From an uncultured Saprospiraceae bacterium (GTDB taxonomy: Bacteria > Bacteroidota > Bacteroidia > Chitinophagales > Saprospiraceae), in contig CALJPQ010000003.1 of the NCBI GenBank assembly GCA_937980645.1, forward strand, positions 248,001 to 312,000: DNA of 64,000 nt. The letters are read 5' to 3'. This document shows positions 37,167-45,059 of the stretch, piece after piece (the first letter of the stretch is position 1; each line of letters starts with the position of its first letter). The position numbers and the translations under genes are program-made. Below the pieces are notes generated by a model. It saw only the letters and a program-made list of their open reading frames with translations, did not search any database and was not told the DNA's origin.

Positions 37167-37607
37167 TTATCCTTTTTGTGATAAAAACATGGTTTGCAAA
37201 GCTGTCCACAAGCGCCCCTTCAAGGCCTTGTCTGGTTCTAATGTGGCCAGTGAGTCGGCCCATAGAAACGCAGTGCCGTAAAATTGAACAGGTTGGTAGC
37301 GGGCAAATTCCGCCTGTAAACCCAAGTGGGCGGGGGACAGGCCAAAAACCAGAACGGCCTGCGGTTGTTTATGCCTTAAAAATGTGTTCAGGCAAACGCG
37401 CTCGTTTGGTCGAACAAGGGCAAAGAGAGTATCTTTGTGCAAATCCATACCAACAGCGGCAAGTATTTTTTCTAAAAATGCCACTTTGCCTGTTTCTCCC
37501 GCTTTAAAGGCTGCCACTACCAGTACCTGCTTCTGAAAGCCCCCTTGAGCCGCCTGAAGCAGATCTACTTCCGGTATCCGATACACAACACTGGGCTCGA
37601 CAAACAT
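37167..37607 (-). CDS. Small conserved-looking protein of unknown function, operon with fabD
   Basis: 146 residues, not recognised. No signal peptide. The C-terminal half reads KQPQAVLVFGLSPAHLGLQ ... KALKGRLWTALQTMF, an alpha/beta pattern reminiscent of a small nucleotide- or DNA-polymerase-accessory domain (a HolD-like idea), but this is a weak guess. It starts at ATG 37607 and ends 7 bp before fabD. Confidence 0.6.
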   Translation of the reverse strand: MFVEPSVVYRIPEVDLLQAAQGGFQKQVLVVAAFKAGETGKVAFLEKILAAVGMDLHKDTLFALVRPNERVCLNTFLRHKQPQAVLVFGLSPAHLGLQAEFARYQPVQFYGTAFLWADSLATLEPDKALKGRLWTALQTMFLSQKG

Positions 37608-37691
37608 GACTTATGGTATTTTTTTGGATTAGGCCCGGCATTTTTTGATATTATTTTGCTTTAATCAATATTAAGCCGGCGTTTTGGAATA

Positions 37692-37727
37692 TTGTTTTGT
37701 CTGCATTTGGTCTTATCCGTAACTTTG
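37692..37727 (+). promoter_or_regulatory. Promoter of the branched-chain aminotransferase gene
   Basis: TTTG at 37696-37699 (-33) and TAACTTTG at 37720-37727 (-7), spaced by 20 bp, match the Bacteroidota sigma-ABfr consensus well. The ATG at 37778 is 50 bp further on. Confidence 0.75.
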
Positions 37728-37777
37728 CGGAGGTTTGCTTATCACACACATCTCTCCATATAAAAACAAGCTGACTC

Positions 37778-38899
37778 ATGGCGCTAAGTTCTGCTATTTC
37801 GGTAACCCCCACGAAAAAATCGCGGATTTCGACCGTTGATTTTTCCAACATACCTTTTGGAAAGGTCATTTCTGACCACATGTTCATTGCTGATTACGAC
37901 GGCAAAGAATGGGTAAACCCACGCATCGAACCTTTTCACCATTTAGAAATTTCTCCAGCTAATCTCGCCCTGCACTATGGCCAGAGCATTTTTGAGGGCA
38001 TGAAGGCTACGAAGCGGAACGGTGAGCCGGTATTATTTCGGCCTGATGCCCATGCCCGTCGTTTAAATCTTTCGGCGGAGCGGATGTGCATGCCGACGTT
38101 TCCAGAGGATTTGTTTCTGCAGGCCCTGAGGATGCTGGTGGATCTGGATCGCGACTGGATACCGGAGACGGAAGGGTATTCGCTTTACATCCGTCCGCTG
38201 ATGTTTGCCACCGACGCGTACTTTGGGGTCCACGCTTCGGAGACCTACCAGTTCATTATATTCACAGGCCCTGTAGGGCCTTACTATCCCAAGCCGGTGC
38301 GCCTTTGGGTAGAAGAGGTGTTTACTCGCGCGGCTCAGGGCGGAGTAGGGGAGGCCAAATGCGCCGGTAACTACGGAGCTTCGCTTCTGCCAGCTCAGCG
38401 TGCGCGCCAGGCCGGTTATGACCAGGTAATGTGGATGGATGCTCAGGAGAAGAAATACGTGCAGGAAGTGGGTACGATGAACCTCTTCTTCGTCATGGAT
38501 GGTAAAATCATCACTCCTGCGACCACGGGCACTATCCTGCGCGGCATTACTCGCGATAGCTTTATGACGCTGCTCAAAGATTGGGGCTACACTGCCGAAG
38601 ACCGCTTGCTGAGTATTGCTGAAATTGCAGACGCTTACTGGCGCGGTACACTTCAGGAGTGCTTTGGCGCAGGCACGGCTGCGGTGGTTAGCCATGTGAG
38701 CGAGATTACCTGGCGCGACAGAAAGTTAGAGCTGCCGCCCGTGGATGAAAAGCACCGGCCTATCGGCACTCGGCTCAAAAATTACATCAACCAACTCCGC
38801 GTAGGACGTATCCCCGACAAATACGGCTGGCTTTACTCGTGTGAGAATTCGGGCGTGTGGGATATCGTTGCTTCGCGTCAGGCGGTTACGGCGGGTTGA
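37778..38899 (+). CDS. ilvE: Branched-chain amino acid aminotransferase
   Basis: 373 residues, PLP-dependent. Interconverts branched-chain amino acids and 2-oxo acids with glutamate/2-oxoglutarate. The catalytic Lys is in GEAKCAGNY (Lys 194), with the family motifs LHYGQSIFEGMKA, VGTMNLFFV and GTGTAAVV (read as GAGTAAVV). Cytoplasmic. A good promoter precedes it. Its stop is 6 bp from the convergent HNH/AP2 gene. Length and motifs suggest class IV, BCAT group II. Confidence 0.95.
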   Translation: MALSSAISVTPTKKSRISTVDFSNIPFGKVISDHMFIADYDGKEWVNPRIEPFHHLEISPANLALHYGQSIFEGMKATKRNGEPVLFRPDAHARRLNLSAERMCMPTFPEDLFLQALRMLVDLDRDWIPETEGYSLYIRPLMFATDAYFGVHASETYQFIIFTGPVGPYYPKPVRLWVEEVFTRAAQGGVGEAKCAGNYGASLLPAQRARQAGYDQVMWMDAQEKKYVQEVGTMNLFFVMDGKIITPATTGTILRGITRDSFMTLLKDWGYTAEDRLLSIAEIADAYWRGTLQECFGAGTAAVVSHVSEITWRDRKLELPPVDEKHRPIGTRLKNYINQLRVGRIPDKYGWLYSCENSGVWDIVASRQAVTAG

Positions 38900-38905
38900 A
38901 TTGCG

Positions 38906-39448
38906 CTAGGACTTCGGAGGTGTCTCGTCTTTCTTTTTAAGTAGCTCGCGTTGTGCTCGCTGATAGGCTGCCGCAGCTTCTTCGGCAGTGTCAAACATGC
39001 CTAAATGCACCGGCTTGCCATTAATCGAAATGACCGCTCGATAACGCTTGTTCTCACGATACACACCTATGTATCCGCTTTGATTTTGTGCCTTTCGGCG
39101 CCGGCCTGCGGAGGAACGCGAGTGAAAAAAAAGATTTTCTACACGACAGTCCAGCTTATTGCCGTTCATGGCGCCAACTAACGACGCCTTCGACGTTTTT
39201 TGGTGGCTCAGGTACTTTTCGGCTATCAATTTGTGCAGGTATATCGTCTCGGTCTTGTACCCTCCCGTAAGTTTGCGCCAGTTTTTCTGAAATACCGCGC
39301 ATCCGCTGGAGTGCAAGCGCAGATTGTTGAGAAAATCCAGGGCTACGTAGTACGGGTCGCTGGACAACCATTCATAACTGAAGTCGTCCAGCAGCACAAA
39401 TTCGTCAGAGTTTTTAAGATTGACTTTGTAGGTCACGGCTTTTGTCAA
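38906..39448 (-). CDS. Degenerate HNH protein with C-terminal AP2-type DNA-binding domain
   Basis: 180 residues. The middle (~68-107) is an HNH_3-like region: YLHKLIAEKYL, then VGAMNGNKLDCRVENLFF. In typical members this reads VHHIDGNKLNNRLENL, so the catalytic His positions are Gly 92 and Ala 93 and the next Asn is Asp/Cys. The nuclease is therefore probably inactive. The C-terminal ~50 residues (SGYIGVYRENKRYRAVISI ... LGMFDTAEEAAAAYQRA) are an AP2/ERF three-strand DNA-binding fold. Starts: TTG at 39448 or GTG at 39436, both without Shine-Dalgarno. It is likely a DNA-binding protein derived from a homing-endonuclease type ancestor. Confidence 0.8.
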   Translation of the reverse strand: MTKAVTYKVNLKNSDEFVLLDDFSYEWLSSDPYYVALDFLNNLRLHSSGCAVFQKNWRKLTGGYKTETIYLHKLIAEKYLSHQKTSKASLVGAMNGNKLDCRVENLFFHSRSSAGRRRKAQNQSGYIGVYRENKRYRAVISINGKPVHLGMFDTAEEAAAAYQRAQRELLKKKDETPPKS

Positions 39449-39510
39449 AAAGTGATTTAAATGTAGATTAAAACATCGGCCTTATTAAACAACCGGACAA
39501 ATGGTAAGTT

Positions 39511-39518
39511 TACTTTTG
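39511..39518 (+). promoter_or_regulatory. Putative -7 element upstream of the 30-aa lipoprotein
   Basis: TACTTTTG matches TAnnTTTG; no clear TTTG -33 box at the expected distance. It lies ~119 bp ahead of the small ORF and could also face the HNH gene's upstream region. Confidence 0.4.
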
Positions 39519-39636
39519 TGCGGTGGCAATCTGTGGCATGCCCTTTGTGCAATAATCGGAAAGAAATGGCCGTTTGCACCATAAAGCATACCGGTTTGTT
39601 ATCATGAAAATTCGTTAAATTTTAAAATTATTCGAC

Positions 39637-39729
39637 ATGAAAAACTGGAAAAAAGTTCTTTTTTGGGCATTCTTGGTAGGTGTTGTCTTGCTGGAAGCCT
39701 GCCACCGGGGTTACGGTTGCCCATATTGA
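39637..39729 (+). CDS. Tiny (30-aa) putative lipoprotein, GYGCP type
   Basis: A 30-codon frame from ATG to TGA, too short for normal gene calling. Residues 2-6 are Lys/Asn/Trp-rich (KNWKK), then a hydrophobic core of ~16 residues and LLEAC, a lipobox-like site with Cys 24. The mature peptide would be only CHRGYGCPY plus the lipid. GYGCP at the end of a mini-lipoprotein is, from memory, a recurrent motif in Bacteroidota; not verified. The -2 Glu of the lipobox is atypical. Function unknown. Confidence 0.5.
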   Translation: MKNWKKVLFWAFLVGVVLLEACHRGYGCPY

Positions 39730-39787
39730 AGTTGAAAGGCTTTTCGCTGGTAGCAGTAAGAAACAAGGAAAAATACTCGTAATTGCA

Positions 39788-39829
39788 TACGAACGGTGCG
39801 CGCAATAACGTTTGTGCGCACCGTTCGTA
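39788..39829. repeat. Strong hairpin upstream of plsC
   Basis: TACGAACGGTGCGC (39788-39801) pairs exactly with GCGCACCGTTCGTA (39816-39829); the stem can extend inward (one G-T pair) to leave a loop of about 6 nt. No T-run follows on either strand, so it is not a standard terminator. TACATTTG (39828-39835), a -7-like element, overlaps its 3' arm. Confidence 0.65.
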
Positions 39830-39840
39830 CATTTGAATCT

Positions 39841-40578
39841 GTGCGTTTCGTCCGGATTTTATATCGTTTTTTCTTTTTTAGCGCTTACACAACGCTTGTG
39901 GCAACCCGGATGTACATTTTTCGACGTTGGTGGGGCGCTGATACGAGTCGTCTGATGGAGATGCGCCGGCGATGGGCCCGGCGGCTGTTGGCTGCCACGG
40001 GCGTGAAGGTCTCGGTACATGGAGAGGCGCCTGCTTTTCCGTGTTTGTTGCTGGCCAATCACCGGTCTTATTTAGACCCTATTCTGGTGCTTCGAGACGT
40101 TTATGCCTATCCGGTAGCCAAAGCCGAGTTGGCCCGTTGGCCAGTTATCGGGCGGGGGGCTCGGCAGGCGGGCATCATTTATTTTCAGCGCGAACGGGCC
40201 AGCAGTGGGGCTGCCGCGCTCAAAGCTATTGCCGATGTGATTTTACAAGAAGGGTTTTCGGTCATTCTGTTTCCAGAGGGCACTACCTCTGCTCGCAACG
40301 GAGTGCTGCCGATGAAAAAAGGCGCCTTTCGCGCTGCCGTGCGCTGGAACCTGCCGGTTGTGCCCGTAGCCCTTTGCTTCTCCCACACCGATGATTTTTG
40401 GGTAGGACCTGAGTCCTTCCTCCGACATGCCTGGCGGCGCTTCCAGGAAAAGGAAATTGCTGTACGGATATGCTATGGCCCCGCTTTATATGGCTCGGAT
40501 GAGCAGACGTTAGAGCAAATGGTGCGAGCCTGGATAGAAGAGCAACTCGTTGCTTTTCACAGCGAGCATTGCCCCTAA
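39841..40578 (+). CDS. plsC: 1-acyl-sn-glycerol-3-phosphate acyltransferase (PlsC-type)
   Basis: 245 residues from GTG at 39841; a longer frame begins at GTG 39796 inside the hairpin, and ATG 39910 would cut the N-terminal hydrophobic anchor (~9-23). Transfers an acyl group to lysophosphatidic acid in the inner membrane. NHRSYLDP gives the HX4D catalytic box, and LFPEGTTS the FPEGT motif. The start is uncertain because there is no RBS. Confidence 0.88.
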   Translation: MRFVRILYRFFFFSAYTTLVATRMYIFRRWWGADTSRLMEMRRRWARRLLAATGVKVSVHGEAPAFPCLLLANHRSYLDPILVLRDVYAYPVAKAELARWPVIGRGARQAGIIYFQRERASSGAAALKAIADVILQEGFSVILFPEGTTSARNGVLPMKKGAFRAAVRWNLPVVPVALCFSHTDDFWVGPESFLRHAWRRFQEKEIAVRICYGPALYGSDEQTLEQMVRAWIEEQLVAFHSEHCP

Positions 40579-40598
40579 AAACTCAAGCACAGTAGCGT

Positions 40599-41930
40599 TT
40601 ACCGCGCGTTATCGGGCTGGGCTTTCTGCTCGCGAATTTGCAGGCACAACATCGAAGCGATGGCCAGCAAGCCCCCACCTACCATGACTGCCGCTACGCG
40701 GTCGTTCCCCAACACGTGCTCCATGACCGGTCCGAAGAAGAGTGTGGCGATGATCTCCGGTAATACGATGAAAAAGTTAAAAATACCCATGAAAACCCCC
40801 AGCTTGTTCGGCGGTAGGGTGGAGGCCAGCATTGCATAGGGCATCGAAAGGATGCTCGCCCAGGCAATGCCTACACCAAACATAGACAGCAGCAGCCAGT
40901 ATTTGCCCGGAGCAAAGCCTACGTACAGCAAGCCCAAAGCGCCAATAGCTAAACAGGCCATATGCGTATAGCGGCGGCCGAACCTATCGGCTATATTGGG
41001 CAGAAAAAAGGAGAATAAAAAACAGACCGCTGAATAAAACCCAAAACAGATATTGCCCCAGGCCACACCTTCTGCATACAATGGCGACTGCGTGTCAGAG
41101 GCTCCCAGAATGTCGCGGGCTACGGCCGGGGTGAAATAAAACCACATCAGGAAAAGACCTGGCCAGGTGAAAAACTGCACCAAAGCCACCTGGCGCATGG
41201 TTTTGGGCATGTTAATAATGTTAGAAAACACCTCCTCTATACCGCGGAAAAAACCGGCAGTTTCCGCCTTTTCCCGTTCAAAGGCCTCCATATCTGCCGG
41301 AGGGTACTCCTTGGTGGTGGCTACGGTGTAAAGTACGGCAGCCAGGTAGCAAAAAGCGCCAACAGTGAAGACAGCCACTAAATAGGGCGGCACACCATGA
41401 GTAGCCTGCTGCGCCTCTTCACCCATAACCCGAATGATAACGGAAGGCAATACTGCTGCAAGCACATTACCGATGCCGATAAACATGCTTTGCATCGTAT
41501 AGCCCCGGTTAATCTGCGACTCTGGCAGCAGGTCACCGACAAAAGCCCGAAACGGCTCCATGCTAATGTTGATGCTGGCATCCAGTATCCACAGCAGGCC
41601 GGCAGCCATCCAGATGGCCGAAGCATGCGGCATGGCGATAAGCGCGAGCGTTGCCAAGATGGCGCCTACCGTAAAATACGGCTTGCGGCGGCCCCAGCGC
41701 CCCCACGTGCGGTCGCTCATGTATCCGATGATGGGCTGCACAATAAGGCCGGTCATAGGAGCGGCCAGCCAGAGGATGGGTATCTGGTCGGGTTCAGCGC
41801 CTAAGTATTCGTAGATGGCGCTCATGTTGCCCATTTGCATACCCCAGCCCACCTGGATGCCGAGGAAGCCAAAGCTCATGTTCCAGATCTGCCAGAAAGT
41901 GAGCGCAGGTTTGTTCGCAGTAGATGCCAT
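40599..41930 (-). CDS. SLC45/GPH-like MFS transporter
   Basis: 443 residues with 12 predicted membrane segments. [14 protein letters not shown] (~80) is the conserved loop between helices 2 and 3, with the [22 protein letters not shown]-terminus and PLIVQP-like [16 protein letters not shown] pattern of the SLC45/sucrose-maltose proton symporter group. Substrate is inferred to be a sugar, but no sugar-metabolism gene is adjacent. Inner membrane. Start at ATG 41930. Confidence 0.8.
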   Translation of the reverse strand: MASTANKPALTFWQIWNMSFGFLGIQVGWGMQMGNMSAIYEYLGAEPDQIPILWLAAPMTGLIVQPIIGYMSDRTWGRWGRRKPYFTVGAILATLALIAMPHASAIWMAAGLLWILDASINISMEPFRAFVGDLLPESQINRGYTMQSMFIGIGNVLAAVLPSVIIRVMGEEAQQATHGVPPYLVAVFTVGAFCYLAAVLYTVATTKEYPPADMEAFEREKAETAGFFRGIEEVFSNIINMPKTMRQVALVQFFTWPGLFLMWFYFTPAVARDILGASDTQSPLYAEGVAWGNICFGFYSAVCFLFSFFLPNIADRFGRRYTHMACLAIGALGLLYVGFAPGKYWLLLSMFGVGIAWASILSMPYAMLASTLPPNKLGVFMGIFNFFIVLPEIIATLFFGPVMEHVLGNDRVAAVMVGGGLLAIASMLCLQIREQKAQPDNAR

Positions 41931-41953
41931 GCCAAAAGAAGCGGTTTAGTGAA

Positions 41954-42016
41954 TAAAAAAACGCTGAAAAACACGAGCAGCCCAGCCTTTTGGGTAGCTT
42001 TGTGTCTTTCAGCGTT
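41954..42016 (-). terminator. Terminator after the acidic-tail gene
   Basis: AACGCTGAAA (41960-41969) pairs with TTTCAGCGTT (42007-42016), with further inner ACAC/GTGT pairing; on the minus strand the stem is followed by a T-run (complement of 41954-41960). Confidence 0.6.
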
Positions 42017-42062
42017 GAATTTGTTCAGCCAAATGCCGGTAGCCAAAGCGAGGACGGACGGC

Positions 42063-42488
42063 TTAGTAATCGTCGCTATCGTCCGCAATGTCATCCTCCT
42101 CGTCATCGCCGCCTCTGCGGCGGCGCGTGGGGATGATGTGGTGGCTATCCTCATCGAGGTCATCGCCATAGTCATCCTCTTGCTCCTCTTCTTCGGCAGC
42201 GCCCTCAAATTCAGCGTCCACATCAATATCGGCAAAGCCCTCGCGCAGCACGCCTTCCTCGTCGTAATCTTCGTCTTCGCTGACGATGCGCCGGGCCTCC
42301 TGAGCCGTCATACGAATGAGATAATACGTGTCTTCGGTCTCGAAAGGCAGAGCAGACACGATCTTGCCTTCCTGATTGGTGTACTGCACCAAATGCGCCA
42401 CAAAACCCGTAGGATAAGCCATCTTTACCTGACGGATAATCTCCTCCGGGAGCGCGTGATAGTCCTTGATGATACGTTTCTTGGCCAA
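42063..42488 (-). CDS. Conserved-looking protein with acidic C-terminal tail
   Basis: 141 residues. The first ~75 residues (KRIIKDYHALPEEIIRQVKMAYPTGF, FETEDTYYLIRM) form a compact region that I recall as widespread in Bacteroidota, with no assigned role. The rest is Asp/Glu-rich (over half acidic from ~75 on) with a short RRRR cluster near 121-125, ending in DSDDY. No signal peptide, so probably cytoplasmic. A well-formed promoter sits upstream and a terminator downstream, so it is monocistronic. Confidence 0.6.
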   Translation of the reverse strand: MAKKRIIKDYHALPEEIIRQVKMAYPTGFVAHLVQYTNQEGKIVSALPFETEDTYYLIRMTAQEARRIVSEDEDYDEEGVLREGFADIDVDAEFEGAAEEEEQEDDYGDDLDEDSHHIIPTRRRRGGDDEEDDIADDSDDY

Positions 42489-42563
42489 GGTAACTGCGGT
42501 TATGGGTTATTGATAATCAGATTGTTACATTGAAAAAATTAGTCTGGCAATTTCTCCGACCGG

Positions 42564-42596
42564 CAAAGTTAATTGAATGAAACAGGCAACTTCAAA
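42564..42596 (-). promoter_or_regulatory. Promoter of the acidic-tail gene
   Basis: The minus strand has TTTG (plus 42593-42596, CAAA), then 21 bp, then TAACTTTG (plus 42564-42571), both matching the Bacteroidota consensus. It lies 76 bp before the ATG at 42488. Confidence 0.7.
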
Positions 42597-42656
42597 ATTT
42601 TGAGGCGTGTTTTTTGTTTACTCCAATCGTTCAGGGCCTTTCAGAATGTCGGCTCA

Positions 42657-43448
42657 TTATCGGAATAGCGCTATCAGCAGCGTAATGACGGACAGAACCC
42701 CAGTGGTGTACGTGATGGCTCGAGTGGCCGGGTCGGCTACGGCGGCAATCTTGGCCCGGTTTGGCTCTACATAGATGATGTCGTTTTGCTGTAAATAGTA
42801 CACCGACGAAGCAAAGACCTCGCCCGTTTGCAGGTTGACGCGCGTGTAAATACGCTGCCCGTTTTGCTCGCGAATATGCAAGACATTAGTGCGGTTGGCG
42901 TATGGTGAAAGGTCGCCCGCGCGTCCTATGGCCTCGAGCAGCGTGATGCGAGGCGACGATATAGTATAGGTTCCGGGCTGATTGACTTCACCCAACACTG
43001 TGATACGGAAGTTGATGAAACGCACACTGACTACTGCTTCCCGTAGATAGGTCTGCAGACGTCGTTCGAGGGTATCCCTCACTTGCGGCACTGTCAGGCC
43101 AGCTACGGCAACCGTGCCGAGCACAGGGAAATCAATGGTGCCATCTCCGCTCACTAAGTACCCCATAAACATTTCCAGGGTATGCTGATGCGGTGCCGTT
43201 AGTGCGTTAGAAGCCATCGCCGTCTGCAGGTTGAACGGTGCTGCAGCCTCTGCATCAGCGCTATAAACGACAATATGCAAAATATCACCCGGCTGTACAG
43301 CCGGTTCCATCCACTGAGCTGCTTGCTGTGCCGGAGTATCCTGGATAGTAATCAGATCCTTGCGTGCCACGCACCCGTGGCCCAAAAGGGCTGCTACCCA
43401 CAACAGCAATAAGCGGCATCGCAGATGCTCCAATACGAACGCCGTCAT
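42657..43448 (-). CDS. Wza-like polysaccharide export lipoprotein (second copy)
   Basis: 263 residues from ATG 43448, whose first four bases overlap the stop of the previous copy (ATGA), indicating translational coupling. Signal with lipobox-like LGHGC (Cys 26). Polysaccharide export domain (~40-180: YLVSGDGTIDFPVLGTVAVAGLTVPQVRD) and a SLBB domain (~190-245) follow, with a C-terminal hydrophobic segment. Wza forms the outer-membrane channel for capsule polymers. It is the same length as the preceding copy. No Wzc kinase or glycosyltransferase lies in the operon. Confidence 0.85.
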   Translation of the reverse strand: MTAFVLEHLRCRLLLLWVAALLGHGCVARKDLITIQDTPAQQAAQWMEPAVQPGDILHIVVYSADAEAAAPFNLQTAMASNALTAPHQHTLEMFMGYLVSGDGTIDFPVLGTVAVAGLTVPQVRDTLERRLQTYLREAVVSVRFINFRITVLGEVNQPGTYTISSPRITLLEAIGRAGDLSPYANRTNVLHIREQNGQRIYTRVNLQTGEVFASSVYYLQQNDIIYVEPNRAKIAAVADPATRAITYTTGVLSVITLLIALFR

Positions 43449-44236
43449 TTGGTGGCCGTTACTAAAGTAACGAGTAAGCCCAGGGCAGATACAATAGGAA
43501 GTGCCCACTGCAGGTATTTCGTCGCAGCATCGGCGGTGTCACCCACTTTCGCCTTCAGCGGCTCAACGTAGATGATGTCGCCCTGTTGAATGTAGAAAAA
43601 AGGCGACTGAAAGACATCCCGACGGTGTAAATTGACCCGGCCGTACTGGCGCTGCCCATCTATCTGACGGATAACGAGGATATTCTCCCGGTTGCCGTAC
43701 TTGGCCACATCGCCGGCCATACTGAGCGCCTCCAGAATAGTAACATGCTCGTAGCCAACAGTGTAGGTTCCAGCTTTATTTACTTCTCCCAGTACGGAAA
43801 ACCGAAAATTAGCCAGTTTCACGTTCACGATGGGGTTTTTTAAATAAGGCTCGATGTGCTTCGTGATGGTGTCGCGCGCCTCTTGTGTAGTCAGCCCGAC
43901 AACGCGCACACGCCCCGCCATCGGGATGTTGACACAGCCGTGCACATCCACCAGATACGTGGGCTCGGCGGTTCCCCCTGCAGCCGCTGCACCCGGTGAA
44001 GCCGCCGCCTGAAAAGGTGCCGTCGCCTTAGGGTCAGCCACCTGGCTAAGCACCGTGATGGCCAGCAGGTCGTCGTACTGAATGCGCAGGGTCGGATGCT
44101 GGAACGACGAGGGCAGGCTATCGAATGCGGGCCCCATGTCAAAATTGACCAGCTGGCGGTGCTTAATGCAGGCGGTTTGCAGGGCAATTACCGCCAGAAG
44201 TACAGGAAGGAGCGCAGGGTAGAGGAGGCGTTTCAT
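43445..44236 (-). CDS. Wza-like polysaccharide export lipoprotein (first copy)
   Basis: 263 residues from ATG 44236. Lipobox LQTAC (Cys 23). Polysaccharide export and SLBB-like regions: YLVDVHGCVNIPMAGRVRVVGLTTQEA, then FSVLGEVNKAGTYTVG and LVIRQIDGQRQYGRVNL; C-terminal hydrophobic segment. It is a paralog of the next gene with the same length and layout, pointing to tandem duplication. The two may form a hetero-oligomeric channel or be redundant. It begins 25 bp after the phosphatase stop. Confidence 0.85.
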   Translation of the reverse strand: MKRLLYPALLPVLLAVIALQTACIKHRQLVNFDMGPAFDSLPSSFQHPTLRIQYDDLLAITVLSQVADPKATAPFQAAASPGAAAAGGTAEPTYLVDVHGCVNIPMAGRVRVVGLTTQEARDTITKHIEPYLKNPIVNVKLANFRFSVLGEVNKAGTYTVGYEHVTILEALSMAGDVAKYGNRENILVIRQIDGQRQYGRVNLHRRDVFQSPFFYIQQGDIIYVEPLKAKVGDTADAATKYLQWALPIVSALGLLVTLVTATK

Positions 44237-44261
44237 AGCGAACAAAAACAGCAAGCGATTC

Positions 44262-45005
44262 TTAACTCATCGCTGAGTTGTGAAAAAGGTGTCGGGTCAA
44301 AGGCTTTTCCAGGTGCCCGCTACGCAATGCTGCCTGTAAGGTGAGAGCATGGCGCATGCGGTGAGCATCGGTACCCAGAAAATCGGCCATGCCCTGCTTT
44401 AGCAAGAGTAATGCCGATTGCTGCACATCAGGGCCATAATGGCCAGTAATGGACAGGATATTGATCTGGAAAAGGCAACCGGCCTGCTTCAACGCCTGAT
44501 ATTCTTCCAATTTGAGGTGATAAAAAGGGTAGCGCTCTGGGTGGGCCAGTACGGGCTTATAGCCTTTACTCTGCAATTCAAAAAGATACTTGTGAAGGGC
44601 TAAAGGCGGATGCAAGAACGACATTTCTACCAGAATATGCCCTTGCTCATCTAAAGGTAGGAGGTCATTTTCGCGCAGCAGACGACCAAAGTTTTCGTCG
44701 AGCATATACTCTGCAGCGGCGCGAAACTCCACCGGGATGCCCGCCTTTCGGACGGCTTCCCGAACAGCGCTTTCTTTTTCGCGGATGGTGGCCGATGTGT
44801 TGGGGTAGCGCTCGCCCGAAACGTGCGGCGTAGTGATGAGGCGCTGATAGCCCATTTGCGCCAGCGCTTCAATGAGCTCTAAGGCCTCGTCTAAGGTGGG
44901 CACACCATCGTCTATACCCGGCAACAGATGACTGTGCAGGTCGGTCTGAAGCACCGAAAAGTCGGCGGGCTTAACTGGCGAAAGCAATCGAGTAATCCAC
45001 TGCAT
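44262..45005 (-). CDS. CpsB/YwqE-type PHP-domain tyrosine phosphatase
   Basis: 247 residues from ATG 45005. DLHSHLLPGIDDG near the N-terminus and TTPH, AHPERYPFY, and GTDAHRM carry the metal-binding His/Asp residues of the PHP fold, as in CpsB/YwqE, which dephosphorylates the capsule tyrosine kinase in Gram-positives. In Bacteroidota the partner Wzc kinase is not in this operon. Sits between the UDP-sugar dehydrogenase and the Wza-like genes. Confidence 0.9.
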   Translation of the reverse strand: MQWITRLLSPVKPADFSVLQTDLHSHLLPGIDDGVPTLDEALELIEALAQMGYQRLITTPHVSGERYPNTSATIREKESAVREAVRKAGIPVEFRAAAEYMLDENFGRLLRENDLLPLDEQGHILVEMSFLHPPLALHKYLFELQSKGYKPVLAHPERYPFYHLKLEEYQALKQAGCLFQINILSITGHYGPDVQQSALLLLKQGMADFLGTDAHRMRHALTLQAALRSGHLEKPLTRHLFHNSAMS

Positions 45006-45059
45006 AATGGCTACATGAGGGGGAGGATTATTTCCCGGGCTCAAAAGTACGCTGTATCC

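Noticed and set aside
39496..39840. tRNA or CRISPR-like element in the HNH-plsC gap
   Set aside because: Hairpins present do not fold as a cloverleaf, and no regularly spaced repeats occur.
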